This document shows positions 34,201 through 46,931 of a stretch of DNA of 64,000 nucleotides, in pieces. Within the stretch, counting starts at the first letter, position 1; each line of letters opens with the position of its first letter. Below the pieces are notes generated by a model, which saw only the letters and a list, made by a program, of their open reading frames with translations, did not search any database and was not told the DNA's origin. Source of the DNA: Vespula vulgaris (taxonomy: Eukaryota; Arthropoda; Insecta; Hymenoptera; Vespidae); the NCBI RefSeq assembly GCF_905475345.1, contig NC_066594.1, positions 2,231,001 through 2,295,000 on the forward strand, in the 5' to 3' direction. Position numbers and translations under genes: made by a program.

Positions 34201-35630
34201 TGGCGAACGATCATGTGACGTAAGCTGTAGAGAAGATGAGAGAGATAGATAGATGGATGGATGGATGGATAGACCGAGTGCGACAGAGTGAGTGAGACAG
34301 AGAGAGAGAGAGAGAGGGAGAGAGTGCATCTAGGAGAGGTGATCGGGTTAACATCAAAGCCAAAGGCATAGTTGTACCCTGGGGACGGCCTATATAACGT
34401 TAGCCACCCTGCGAAAGCCCACCAACTGCAGCCACGATTCTGCCTCGAGGCATCGTCGACTCGCTGCTAGTCCGAATTTCTAAGCCCCTTAATGTAGAAC
34501 CGATATATGCGGATGGCAGTGGACTCTCTCTCTCCCTCTCTTATTCTCTCTGTCTCTATCTCTCTCTCCCTGAGAACCTCCTTTTGGAACATATCACCTT
34601 CATGTCAGGTTGATCGAGACCGAACAGAAATACGCTTTGAGATCATGTTTCAAGGCTCATGAACCAACAACAGCTAGATGTTTCTGACACCCTTCGAAAA
34701 ATGAAAACTCTTCGGTCTTATCGTCTCTGATAAAATTAAAAATCGTCAAATTCGGTTATATATCTTTATAAAAAATCGATCCGATCATCGATCAATGACT
34801 ATATTTGAATCTTTCCTTGATCTCGTTAATTTGGAACATTTCCTTCCAGTATATTACGCATCTGTCGAATCTATGCATTTCTCACGAACGAAATGCACTT
34901 GTTCGCCAAGGTCACGTTGTAATCCTTATTACGACATATGTCGTAACAATATATTCGTTCATGAATCCCAACGGATGTGGCGACCTTCGAATGTTAGAAG
35001 GTAAAATAACGATTCCTTCGACGAACAAGCCGGTAATCAGATATCGACGGGAAGGAAGGAAGAAGAAAAGCCGAGAGAAACCGTCGCTTATTTTATTTTA
35101 TTTTATTTTATTTTATTTTTTCTTTCTTTTTTCTTTTTTCTCTCTCTTTTCTTTTCTCGTTTTCGAACGTACTTTTACGCGTGACCGAACACTTTCATGA
35201 CGTTTAAACGCTACGCGCATAGACACAGGACGTACGGCTAGCCATATGTCGTCTTACGTAGCGATGTAGTACTTACATAGTACTACATAAACGCATAGTG
35301 CACGAGCTAATAACTCCTTCCGAACTAATTTGTTCCGTTCTGATTGTTTTATGAGGACAATGTGTAACCTTCCATACACGTCGTACTACATTCTTATCTT
35401 TTTTTAAAAAAAATAAATAAATAAATAAATAAATAAAAGTAAAAATAAAAAAGAGAAATATTCTAACGAAAAGAAATTTGCTTATTAAAAGATAATCCAA
35501 ATATATAACGTTTTTCAATGATTAATCATAAGTAACATTTTTTAACATTGATATTTAATATATTATATTATCAGTGAATACTACAGATCTAGTAATACGT
35601 AAGTACCTATCTAATATCTCTACGATGAAC
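34201..35630. other. Non-coding with a complex patch
   Basis: (GGAT)n at about 34254-34270 and (GA)n at 34298-34324. A repeat-free patch at 34330-34520 holds TATATAA at 34391-34397. A T/C tract is at 34526-34570, (TTTTA)n pentamers at 35089-35120 and (AAAT)n at 35409-35437. No gene is supported. Confidence 0.5.
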
Positions 35631-36023
35631 AATTAAATGAAAATTATGAGTATTGATTTTGTTGTTATAAATATAAAAACTTCGTCTTACTTCGTGGTTG
35701 ACGAAACGCGAGACATTACAATATGGAGACAGCAAGGATTTTCGCACGGATGCGTCAAGGACACGAATAGGGTGTATGTATGTGCACGTGCATCTACGGA
35801 ATTAGAAGGTCTAAAAAATGCTGGTAGTATACCCACCTTCTTACATATACCGTTAGAATTATGCGTTTACTTGTTTCCGGGTGTTAGTGAAAGAAAGAGA
35901 GAGAAAAAGAGAGAAAGAGAGAGAGAAAGAGAGAATATCGACGAGTTTGAGAAAGACAGAAATAGGCATCGATTGAAAGAAAAAGAGAGACGGAACGATC
36001 GCGAACAGTTAAGGGAAAGAGAA

Positions 36024-36056
<33 letters not shown>

Positions 36057-36100
36057 TAGAGATAGAAAGAGGTGGGGATAGAGAGTGCACGTTTTCGCGA
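35631..36100 (+). other. Open frame running into (GA)n, not called as a gene
   Basis: A frame starting at ATG 35637 reads about 80 mixed residues (for example DETRDITIWRQQGFSHGC) before entering GA repeats at about 35888-36070, where it becomes Arg/Glu repeats. No domain or splice support is seen. The GA tracts alone keep the frame open. Confidence 0.2.
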
Positions 36101-36410
36101 CAATAGGCAGGATGTGCGAAGGGTTACCATTGCAAATCACAATGGTGACCGCAAAACGCGAATGACAGGTTGAATAGACGTAGCCTAGAGAAGCGTACCC
36201 CGTGTACTCTATTATTACCAGGATCTCCTTCATCCGGGCCATTCTGTGGGAAAAGCAAGCCGCCCTTCGAACTTCACTTGATTCGAAGTCTACTTCGATT
36301 CTTATGGAAAAGGAATAGTCCATGTGATTCCGTAAGGGAAAAATTTTCTTGGACGTTGGGCGGAGATTTCGAGTGGTCGAACATTCAAACGTCTTTAGAA
36401 AATTCATTCT
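36101..36410. promoter_or_regulatory. Candidate regulatory island with paired SOX-like sites
   Basis: Repeat-free block after a GA tract. At 36122-36132 and 36140-36150 lie inverted arms containing CCATTG and CAATGG around a seven-base CAAATCA spacer. CAATGG/CCATTG match the core bound by SOX-family HMG proteins. The spacer adds a partial octamer word (TGCAAATC). No coding signal is convincing. Confidence 0.35.
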
Positions 36411-37077
36411 ACGTCTGTAGAAAATTAAAGGTAGAGATAAAGAGAGAGATAAAGAGAAAAAGAGATATGAAAAAGAAAGAGAAAAAGAGAAAACGATTTG
36501 AAATAAAAGCTTCTTTCAAATATCCTTCTCTCTTTGTTATTCATCCTCGTCAATATCCATTTGAGTCCTTTGAAACAACTTGTAAATAAATAACAATATG
36601 GTAGATATAATTAAGGAAATAATATAAACGTGTACGATATTATATAAAGTATTAGACATTATTTCAATAAAGTATAATTTACATTATAATTTAAACGTTA
36701 CCTCGATTTATTATCACTCTATTATTCTCCTTTTTATCAATCGATTTACAGCCGTGATTTGATCAGCTAACTATTAATGACTTAGAACTAGAGAGATACT
36801 CAATCTTTTATGCTTCATAGAGATTCTGAAAATGTGTATGTAATTGACATATCATTTGTATGGATAGATAAAATTATAGTTATATCTGTAACGATGAAAA
36901 TAAAATAAAACATATATATAAAATATTTCAATCATGGTATATCTCCATTATGTCATACGCATAACACATGTTGAGAATCGCTAAATTAGACAACGTGTTA
37001 TGTTCCGATCGATAGATCTAACGATCTTCGTCTTGAACATCCTGATCGACGTACCCTTTAATTATGGTTAATACCAA

Positions 37078-37080
<3 letters not shown>
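36411..37080. other. AT-rich non-coding
   Basis: A purine patch at 36430-36495, then AT-rich sequence to 36960. No gene or notable motif seen. Confidence 0.55.
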
Positions 37081-37081
<1 letters not shown>

Positions 37082-37145
<64 letters not shown>

Positions 37146-37179
37146 TGTATGTATGTATGTATGTATGTATGTATGTATG
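37082..37179. repeat. Compound (TA)n-(TATG)n microsatellite
   Basis: About 37 bp of TA passes directly into about 15 copies of TATG. The same TA-to-TATG order is found at 43062-43136. Confidence 0.9.
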
Positions 37180-37412
37180 AAGGAGGCATTAAATTATAGT
37201 CATCTTTTTTTTTTAATCAAAAATGATAATGAGACTTTCTCTTTCTCTCTCTTTCTCTTTATTTGTTGAAAATTTTCGTGAAACTCAGGTGCGGTGGCGC
37301 TTAATTTGAAACGTTCTCGCGAGCGAGAAATTCGATGCTAATCTCACGAGGAAACCAGCTGAGAAAGCACTCGACAACGAGCTACGAATAGTAAGAGGAA
37401 AGAGGTGAGACG

Positions 37413-37479
37413 ATGTTATTAAAGCGTCGTCTGCATTACGACGACGACGACCACGACCACGACCACGATCACGACGACG

Positions 37480-37522
<43 letters not shown>

Positions 37523-37766
37523 TGAAGTCGACGAAGTCGACGAGGAAAACGGATACGATAATACCTTGTTGCACGCCATCGTTCGCAACGCGATGCTCTC
37601 CACTCTAGGATCTTCCTACGAGACGTGGAAAATAGTAAAATCTGACCTTAAAATATTCGTCCTCTTATATGGCAAACGAAGAAGAGGAGAAAGAGGAGAG
37701 AACGACTGGGAGGAGGTACTTCGCTTGATTACCTCCCAACACGTGCCACGAGACATGAGCGCGTGA
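37413..37766 (+). CDS. Candidate small ORF with Asp/His tract
   Basis: An ATG-to-TGA frame of 117 codons. After MLLKRRLHY it reads Asp and His encoded by GAC/CAC trinucleotide repeats (about 37438-37523). It then continues as about 78 residues of ordinary composition, including NTLLHAIVRNAMLSTLGSSY and NDWEEVLRLITSQHVPRD. The trinucleotide repeat is in frame, so length changes would not break it. No family is recognised. It could be a young or lineage-specific gene, or a repeat-opened chance frame. Confidence 0.25.
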
Positions 37767-37895
37767 ACTCCATTTGCTCAAGATACAAACTCGGCACACG
37801 ACGTAAACTCCTCGAAATCGTTTTTCCTTTAATTCATTGTCCACCGTCACGGAAACTTTCCAAGCGAGTTTTATAGATATTGTATTAGCTATGCA

Positions 37896-37925
37896 TACAG
37901 GGTGTTTCATTTTAATCCCAACGAT
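37896..37925 (+). mobile_element. Possible transposon terminus fragment
   Basis: The word ACAGGGTGTTTCATTTTAA starts at about 37899. ACAGGGTGT-type words recur at the ends of dispersed repeats in many insect genomes. No matching inverted end or target duplication was found in the window, so this is only a weak pointer. Confidence 0.15.
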
Positions 37926-38812
37926 TCTATCGTAATTTTCGATTTGAAGATCTATCGAAATTTAATTCTAATGTTTTTTTTTTTTATACATAAATATTTT
38001 TCGCGTTCGAATCTTTGATATTTTGTTTCTTCTTTTCTTTATTTCTTTTTCCCCCGTTCGACGTAATTCCTAGATCGAACAAATTTTTTTATACAATTTT
38101 ATTACTCTTCTATACGATCGTACTACGATAATTGAAGTATATTGTACAAATTAAATAAAAAAGAGAAATTACCGATGATTTGCGGAAAAAGAAATTTCCG
38201 AATTAATATATTATTATTCTTTAGGAAAATTCAATATTTCTTTTTATAACACTCAATCCAAGATATTTTCGATTAATATTAAAATATATCCGAACAACTA
38301 TATAGCAATAATCATCGCAATATACTTTCTAATATATATTATCCACAAAATTCTTTGAATCGTAGATATATCTGATATTTCTTTTCTTTCATTTTTTGTC
38401 TAAAAAGAGAACAAAAAAAGAAAGAAGACCGGTCTAACGTCGAACGAGATTTATCTCCTACAATGAGAAAAGCTTTTCGTCTCTGAACGTAGCACAACGT
38501 AGAATAAATAATCCCTGGTCGCTGAACGATGACCCTCGTGTCCGTCCAATTACTTCTTCCCTGTTGGTAGAAAATATTTTCTGCCTGTGGCTTAATATAC
38601 TTCTCTCTCTCTCTCTCTTTTTCTTTTTCTCTCTTTATATATATATATATATATAATATAATACAGGAATGTACATCCATACATGTACATATATAGACTT
38701 GGTCATTGTTCTCTTCAACGACGATTTTCTCTCACCCTCTCTTTCTTTCTTTTTCTTACTCTGTCTCTCTTTTTTACTATCACAGAGCTACTTGAACAAC
38801 AGCCATTATGGT
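37926..38812. other. AT-rich non-coding
   Basis: T-rich runs at about 37974-37985, AT-rich sequence to 38345, CT-rich at 38603-38632 and a short (TA)n at 38637-38655. No gene is supported. Confidence 0.55.
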
Positions 38813-38991
38813 TTACAATACGGTTCCTGACGGAATGGTAGTTGGTGCAATAGAGAGACCACTGGCCGAAGAGATAACACTGATTTCATTAGCGCAAATG
38901 AACTCAACATCACGGTACTCGCACGACCGTTCGTCGTTCGTCTGATTAAAAGTCATAAAAGTTTTCGGCCCGTTCGGACCACGTACACATC
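38813..38991 (-). CDS. Candidate terminal exon, Cys-containing peptide
   Basis: On minus, after a TG-rich region ending in TTCATGTAG, an open frame (phase 1) reads about 58 residues to TAA at 38813-38815. It includes CVRGPNGPKTFMTFNQTNDE and SCEYRDVEFICANEISVISS. The Cys spacing and a GPNG-KTF element recall small secreted Cys-rich domains such as Kazal-like folds, but the match is too loose to name. The frame remains open upstream only because it enters the (TG)n tract. An extracellular protein exon is the best guess if it is real. Confidence 0.3.
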
Positions 38992-39023
38992 CTACATGAA
39001 CCATACATGTTTTATTCCAAGCA

Positions 39024-39028
<5 letters not shown>

Positions 39029-39082
<54 letters not shown>
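39029..39082. repeat. (CA)n-(TA)n microsatellite
   Basis: CA run at 39029-39068 followed by TA to about 39082. Confidence 0.9.
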
Positions 39083-40359
39083 GAAATGTGAGAGAGAAAA
39101 AGATTGGCGAACGATATAATCAAACGATATACAAAAAATATATATTTATTACAATATAATCTAATTATCGTTATATACTAGATACTATAGTAAATATTAT
39201 CGGTCTATGACATTAAAAAAAAAAAAGTCTCTCACACATTCGTACATCAATGCTAATAATTGTATTATTCTCGACATTTATTTGCATTATTCTCGTATCT
39301 TTATTCATTCAAACTCGATAATATGCAATCTCTTTATTATAATATTTATTCTATTTTAATGTAATATGTTTAAAAGTAACTTTCTAATATCGTTAATTTT
39401 TAAAAAACGAAGTACATTGTTACATCAACTCGCTTTTTCATACTCTACATATATACCATATAGATTCCCATGTTTCTCCTGGAATAGTTAAAAATATTTC
39501 CTTGTACTTTACTCTTGGACTCGTGGGAAATTAAAACAACGTACTTAGTTACATTTATATACTTCCTGGCTCTTCTTTAACCGTTATCAAGAAACGAATG
39601 ACCTCGACAAAACAAACGTTCGTCCGTCAGGAAGTTTCAAAGTGGCTAACTCTCTAGATGAAAATTTTCCATCGCGAAAGGGAGAAGAGATAAAAGTAAC
39701 GAAGTCTAAAGCGTGTGAAACACTTTGAATAATATCGCGATTCGAAGTCGTCTAGCGAAGGATTTTATATTTTACGCGGTTCCTGCACCCACAAAAGTGT
39801 CGATGTTGCTGCTATGGTGGTGCCAGTCAGTCCGACTGGTGTCATGCTATTTTTACTGGCTTCTACCAAAATTCTCCCTCTTTCTTCTTCTTTTTCAACG
39901 TCCTCTATAAATACCGAAAGAAAACTTATAACAAATAATAATAAGTAAATTACTATCTATACTAAGCATAACAAATTATTATTTCGAATTGTTTCTTCAA
40001 AAAAAAAATAAATAAATAAAAATAAAAATAAAAATGAAAATAAAAATAAAAATAAAAATTCTAATATAAAATACAAATCATACTTATATTTTAAATGATC
40101 AATGGCTGACAATATACAATAGAATAATTACGATTAAAAATGAACGATTAAAAATAAAAAAAGCAACGAAATAACGGGAGCAAGATCGGGAAAATATTTT
40201 ATCGTTCAACAAGGAGGTAGTCGGTGTAGGTAACCCTTTCAAAGAAGGCAAGCTTGATCTTCGTTCGAGAGAATCATAATCCACGGTAATTAACTGTGCT
40301 AGGATAGCAAGGAATGGCCGTCACCCTCCTCCCATTACCTTTTCCCCTTTCACACGTAT

Positions 40360-40360
<1 letters not shown>
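39083..40360. other. AT-rich non-coding
   Basis: Strongly AT-rich, with an octamer ATTTGCAT at 39280-39287 and an AAAT/AAAAT repeat block at about 40001-40060. No gene is supported. Confidence 0.55.

Positions 40361-40432
<72 letters not shown>
40361..40432. repeat. (CT)n microsatellite
   Basis: About 36 CT dinucleotides with a single TG interruption. Further CT tracts lie at 40887-40925 and 41156-41213 (with TATC words). Confidence 0.9.
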
Positions 40433-40880
40433 ACCTCCATCGTTCGGCCAGTGGGATAGGTCAGCACGCCCCTCTTGCGCGTGTTAATGCCATATTACCT
40501 TCTCCTACAGCTAATGGATCATTCTCTTATCCGCGAGCTATTTCCTCCTTACGTACACGCCTATGACGAACTGGATGATAGTTTTCGATGAAGGTTATTA
40601 CCGATAGTTTTTAATTATTGTCAGACGGCTCTTACCAATTTAATGTCACGAGATTTGACGACGTAGCCTCAAGGTGACCTCTTTGTCGTCTATTGATTGC
40701 TTTCGTATGATCGCTATATATATGTGTGTGTGTGTATACACTCATCGATCTTTTTTCTCCGTTCTAAACCAAAATATAAATTCTATATAAACTATATCAA
40801 CTATATATAAATTCTACGTAAACTATAATTATAGAAATTCTATATAATACTATTACATTTTTTTCTTTTGGACAAATCGT

Positions 40881-40925
<45 letters not shown>

Positions 40926-41151
40926 AATTCTTTTCATTGGTTATTTCCAATCAATAGAAATAATCGAAAAATGTATTTCCCGTTGGATCATTCACGGTAG
41001 ATCGATCGACCAAGGAGTTAATCTTCCTGCGAAAGTGGATTCAATGCAAAGCCGAGGTTACGTCGAGCGTTTCATCGAGTATTTAACGAGATCTAAGCGT
41101 CCCTTTGAGCCAACTTCGGTTCCGATAGAATCCTTCCGATCTATCTATCTG

Positions 41152-41197
<46 letters not shown>

Positions 41198-43059
41198 TTT
41201 CTCTCTTCTGCCTCCCTCTCCCCTCTAAACTCTAGATGATGCGCTTTCCCGGCTTAAACGAGCATGGCAATCACGCTCGTACGTTTTCGCCTACCATCGC
41301 GATAACTCGTACACGATCCTAATTGAAACCACGGAACCTAATTTCCGAGAGTAACAGGACCCTCTTCGTGATACTACTAAGCATCGAATACGACTAACGC
41401 TTATATGTATGTTTATATAAATACATATGTTTACATACGTACGTACGTACGTATACACACGCATGCGAGAATATAGTTACATATATTTAAATTAATAACA
41501 AGCTACAGAAAAAGTGGTCCTCGTGTGTCGTTAAACTGATAATTATTAATTATGATATCTAATAACGAACTTTGCCAGCAGTTCTGGCAACTTAATTGAA
41601 AAATAACGTTATTTCCGTAAAAATATACGTGCGTGTACGTGTATGCTTGTATGCGTGTATACGTGTGTCTTAATATCTCTCTCGGTCTCGAAGCGAGACG
41701 TTGACAAAGGTCAGTGTGTACGTGCACGCATAGTCGAAGGAAGAGGAAAAATAGTCGAAGCCGTCGAGAACGAAATTCGCATCGTCGCGTGCGTCGCCAA
41801 CGGCACCGCGTTAGAACACGTCAGACTTGGCGTCAGACGGTGGTTTCTCTGGAACGCACCATATACACTCATATACACTCATATACACATATATACGCAC
41901 ACAAACATTCGATAAAATCGAGTAGAAATGAACGTGTGTGTACGCATGTGTACTTATGTACATACACGTTCCTTACGTAATCTCAAAGGTATGCGACTTT
42001 CTAATTACTAAGAGAGTCTAAACTAATAGACGATGATGATTCTTCGAACTCGTTTTAGAAAACTGTTATTAATGATGATTCTGTGTTTCTATAATACTAA
42101 TAATAATAATTCATCTCTTTAAATTTGTTCAAATGAATAATGAGTATTGAGTCAACCAAGAAGAAATTTTTGTATTTGCGTTTGAATAAAAGATAGTGAT
42201 CGTGAAACTGGTATGAATCATATATCTTTCCGATATTAGATTTATCGATTTTGAATTTCATGTTTCACGTTAGAGAAATCGTAAGTATTATTTCTTTTTT
42301 TTTTCAAACGATTTATCTCGAGACTAATAATAATATGAAGTTTTATGAATGAAAATGAATATATGTAATCAATGTCTTTAAATGCAGTGTTAATAATAAA
42401 ACATTATCGTAATATAAATAAAGGATATACAATTTTCATAATTATTATCATAATTGCATGTATTTGTAATTACTATGTTAATTTATACCCTGTTCTTATC
42501 ACTCTTATCTAAATTATGATCGTTACATTACTTTCTAATATAACATAGAAACAAAAAAAAAAGAAATAATCGTTCTCTTTCAATTACTGTTTTAATTATA
42601 CTCTCTTGAATCTCGTTTATCGCATAAGAGGAGATAAAAAGAAAGATGATTTATAAGTATTTCGAGGGTAAAACACTAGATACTAGAGTTCGACGAATAA
42701 TACATAACTAACTTCCGCTCCGTTTATCAATGACTTCTTCTCTCATTTGAACATAGCGCTAATAACGATTGGCTCATCGAACCCGACGCAAGAGGATGAA
42801 TCGAATGGTATCACGAAAGCGCTCGTAATTTGCATAGAGAAGAACATTAGTTAATTACCGAGGACATAACCAATGATTGGTGATCGCCAGAGAGCCACAA
42901 CTCACGCCGCGCTTAAGCCCGAAGTTATTGCCCGGATCATCGTTAAAACTCGAAATGTATCAGTCACCGACGCATACGTGACCACAACGTGAACCTTAAT
43001 CCTCTAACGCGCGAGATATCTATGTGTGATTTCAAATTTAACATCTCTGACACATCCAA

Positions 43060-43061
<2 letters not shown>
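40433..43061. other. Non-coding; islands and AT-rich blocks
   Basis: A repeat-free patch at 40433-40720, CT tracts as noted, ACGT/TATG words at 41400-41465, a GC-balanced CpG-containing patch at 41690-41860 and an AT-rich block at 41990-42660. A complex island at 42690-43015 has octamer ATTTGCAT at 42828-42835 and a palindrome at 42869-42881. No gene is supported. Confidence 0.45.
42869..42881. promoter_or_regulatory. Inverted CCAAT palindrome
   Basis: ACCAATGATTGGT is a perfect inverted pair of CCAAT boxes around a central G. CCAAT/ATTGG words are bound by NF-Y-type factors, and TGATTG by PBC-class homeodomain proteins. Function is inferred only from the motif. Confidence 0.35.
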
Positions 43062-43124
<63 letters not shown>

Positions 43125-43136
43125 CGTACGTATGTA
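43062..43136. repeat. Compound (TA)n-(TATG)n microsatellite
   Basis: TA run to about 43101 followed by TATG and TACG tetramers. It has the same architecture as 37082-37179. Confidence 0.9.
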
Positions 43137-43937
43137 TCTAAATCTACGTATCTATGATCAATTAATTTCAATTACAAATAGAGTTCATAAGTTCATGTTA
43201 TTTCTACGCGATGAAAATATAAAACTGTAAAGATATAAAAGATGTAAAATGATGAGAAAGAGAGAGAATGCAAGATTACAATTTTTTTTGTATAAAAATT
43301 TCTTAATTAAAAATAATTACAAATCTAAATAGAAAAAAATCGATGTAAAATAAATAAAACTATAAAAGAGTTTATTTGTTTTGAACAATAATACAGTTCT
43401 AAATTTCAATCTAGTTTATTAAAACAGCATTCTCCATATTCGCCGAGATCATTATCATAGACAGCGAGAAATGAAGTCGTGTTTCTCTCTCTCTTTCTTT
43501 ATCTCTCTCTCTTTCCCTTTTTCTCTCTGTTGGCTTTACAGTTTTAATACCATTTTTAACGATCTAACGGTCGCACGAAGGAAGAAGGCCGCGCCTCCAC
43601 GACTTCATTGTCCTTTGGCAAAGGGACACAGTACCTATACCTAGACTTCAACACAAGCGACTTATCTTTTAATTTGTTCCGAGTAACGAGCTTCCGCAGT
43701 ACCATCCGATAACACCGATTCTCCCACAGACTTAAAACATATCTCTTTTATCCTTCTCGCACATGTAGAAAGAATAAAAAGACCGCATGAAAACTTGGTG
43801 AAAGCTTTTGAGTATGAAATGGTTAGCTGCTGTATATCTCAACTTTTCGAGTTATCAACGTTTGTTCTTTATTAATGACAGCTAGACGAAGAGTAGTTGA
43901 GGGAAAGAGAGAGAGAGAGAAAGGAAAAGATATATAA

Positions 43938-43976
<39 letters not shown>

Positions 43977-44558
43977 AGGGTTTATAGAGGGACATAAACT
44001 CTAAACTGATTAACAGTATCCAGTAGCTCTCCACGGACTCTGGACTCACTCGGGATGCAATATATATGCAATCGTGACCGTGGATAGAGCGTATAGGGAA
44101 ACCGAATCACCCTCTCTCTCTCTCTCTCTCTCTCTGTCTCCTTCTCTGTCAGTCTCGTTAGCAATACCCCCAACGGTTTATAGGCCATCGTCGACGGAAT
44201 TAACATTGCCCAATTAAATTGATAGATGTCTCCGACGGTATTAAACGCGTGATACCTAAGTAAAGTCTCGCGTAAATCGTCAAACGAAACCGGCCGCTAC
44301 TTGCGCTTCTGTGATTTATATTTTCGATTATTTTAACGAGAAAGAGAGAAAGAGAGAGAGATTGAAAGAAATGTCGAACAGAAAACTGTTTTCATGGTCT
44401 GTGCGTCGTCGTTCAAACATTTATGGCATTTGGCGCGAAGGAGTTATAATACTTTCTTGTTTTTCCTTCTCTTTCCAACACATCACCCCTTCCTTTCTCT
44501 AAATCCTCACTTTTTTTTGTTTCTTTCAAATAAATAAGACACATGAATCGATTTCTCG

Positions 44559-44590
<32 letters not shown>

Positions 44591-44600
44591 TCTCCTTAAC
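43137..44600. other. Non-coding with repeats
   Basis: AT-rich to 43440, CT-rich at 43482-43528, GA tracts at 43907-43924 and 43941-43972, CT at 44112-44137, (TG)n at 44563-44590. A repeat-free patch at 44160-44305 contains the palindrome CAATTAAATTG (44211-44221), a TAAT-type homeodomain word. No gene is supported. Confidence 0.5.
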
Positions 44601-45986
44601 CACCTGCTGCGCCTGGATAGAATGCACCGGCCTCGTGATTTGTGGACCATTAAATGGCGTCGCTATTTTTGAAGAATATTATCTCTCTCCCTCTCTCTTT
44701 CTCTCTACTTTTCTCTATTATATAAATAATATCCTTTCTTATCTAAATAGAATAGCGTAAGGCATAAAATGGAGGACGCGTCGCGATGTCTGGCCTTATT
44801 TATATAACGCATTCTATATCGTCGTGCTCGTAAAAGGATGCAATTCTTGGCGATAGCAGTACCAGGAAAGGGGGCTATATAGAATCTGAAAAATGGAATA
44901 ACGTTGAGAAACGTACTCCCTACCTAAAACTGGCTAACCTTATAACAACAAAACAATTAATCAAGTTTTATCTATTATATATAGATATATGAAATCGATA
45001 TGGGAGTATCATCTGTTAAGCTTTTATTTATTATCTCCTTTTTAAATCGGCTAGATATTTTTTTAAATCTTTCAAGTATCTTTCGCAAGTTATTGATGTA
45101 TGTATCTACTCACCTACTACCTATGTAAGTACATATTTTCATGTATAATAATAAAGATAATGGGTAAAATCGTTAAAGATAAGCGTTGTTTCAAACATAA
45201 CTAGACGTACGATTCGAAAGTACACAACCCCTAAATTCTCTCGATCCTCTTTCCATGTCGAGAAATATGAGAAGAAGAAAACGGATGGAGTTAAAATGTC
45301 CTCTCTCTCTCTCTCTCTCTTTCTCTCTACATTTGACCACTCTAAAATGCAAAGAGGATTAAGGTATACTGTAGGTAAAAACCCAAAGCAAAGGATAGAA
45401 ACAGGAAAAGAGATAGAGATAGAAAGAGATAAAGAACAGACAGAAAGAGAAAGAGATGAAAAGAAAGAAAAAGATAGATAGAGAAAAAGAGAGAGAAATA
45501 TCGTAGAAAAACGACTCGACCTTCGGTATTCCAGTCTCGTTTCAAGCTTTGTAATCTTTCATTCCGTCTGGACTCCGTCCGCGATAAACTCCACGCGAAT
45601 AAATAATAACTATTAATTATGTTTGCTCCGGCCGGAATCATCGTCCAGCGAGAAAGGGGGTGGTATACGCACGCGCGCAACGGGTCCTGAATTTTCAAGG
45701 GAGGTAGAGAGGGAGGTGGTTATACCGGTGGATAAAGGCGGAGGAGGGTGAAGGCAATAAACGGCGGGAGCGGTTTATCACGAAACGGAATTAAACGGTT
45801 TACGACTGGACCACAGATTAGTACGGACGCGATGGACGAATGCGAGGGTGGTTCTATCTCTCTCTCTCTTTCTCTTTCTCTCTCTATTTCTCGCTTTCTC
45901 TCTTTCTCATACCCTTGGAAAGCGGTACCGGGTTAGATTACCGTGGATGGTCATCCTCTCTATCGTCGTCGTTCGTGTTACTCTCT

Positions 45987-46026
<40 letters not shown>

Positions 46027-46878
46027 CTCTCTTTCTCTCTGTCTCTTTCTGTTTCTCGTGAAACTTGTGCCCACCATTGGAACGCCACGGCGTTCGAATT
46101 TTCGATTGGAATTTGTGACGCGCCATTGGAACGGTCCGTTTGAAGCTGATGAAATTTCAGGCTGCAACGATGCTCGAAGCGATCGACCGCGTTATCTTCT
46201 CTCTCTCTCTCTCTCTCTATGTATATATATATATCCATTTATCTATCTATCTATCTCTATCTATCTCTAATTTTCACGATGAATCAGGAATCGACCGAAA
46301 GAAATCTATCATCAATGATAAAGTCACTTCGAATCGAGAAAAACACGCTGAATTCTTCATAGACGAACACTACCCGAGATAATTACGATAACCGATCGAA
46401 TTATTTACTTAAGAGATTGAAAGACCCTACGACACTCGTAGAAGCAAGTGCCCGTAAATAATCGATGTCAAGTTTTCTATCTCGTATTCTATCGAACTGA
46501 GATATCCAAGAAGCCCAGACGGATATCGAATAAGTTTCGGTGACTTCGGTGATTTATTTATTCTAGAAGCCACTTTCCAAGTTCGACGATTTCTAACCCG
46601 AGATTTACGATAATTGAACGCGAACTCTTGATTGGTTCGACTGGAGATTTTTCAATGAACCTCTCGCGTTATTTCCGATCATTTTTTCTTTTTTCTTTTC
46701 GAAAGAATAGGAATAAGTTCGTGAAAGATCGTTATCGTCGTATTTTTCATTCGGAAATACACGAATCTACAACCCGATCGTCCATTGACGTTCTCTCCCT
46801 ATTCGCGTAAAATAATTCATCGATCAACGGGTTTCGCTTGTGGCGGCTCATTAATTTTCTCGTTATATGTATGTAGGT

Positions 46879-46931
<53 letters not shown>

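Noticed and set aside
34391..34397. TATATAA as a core promoter
   Set aside because: No initiator at the expected distance and no downstream reading frame. TATA words are frequent in this AT-rich window.
34638..34645. TGAGATCA, the seed of the bantam microRNA
   Set aside because: Identity ends soon after the seed, and no arm of a pre-miRNA hairpin is found nearby. Real bantam is nearly invariant.
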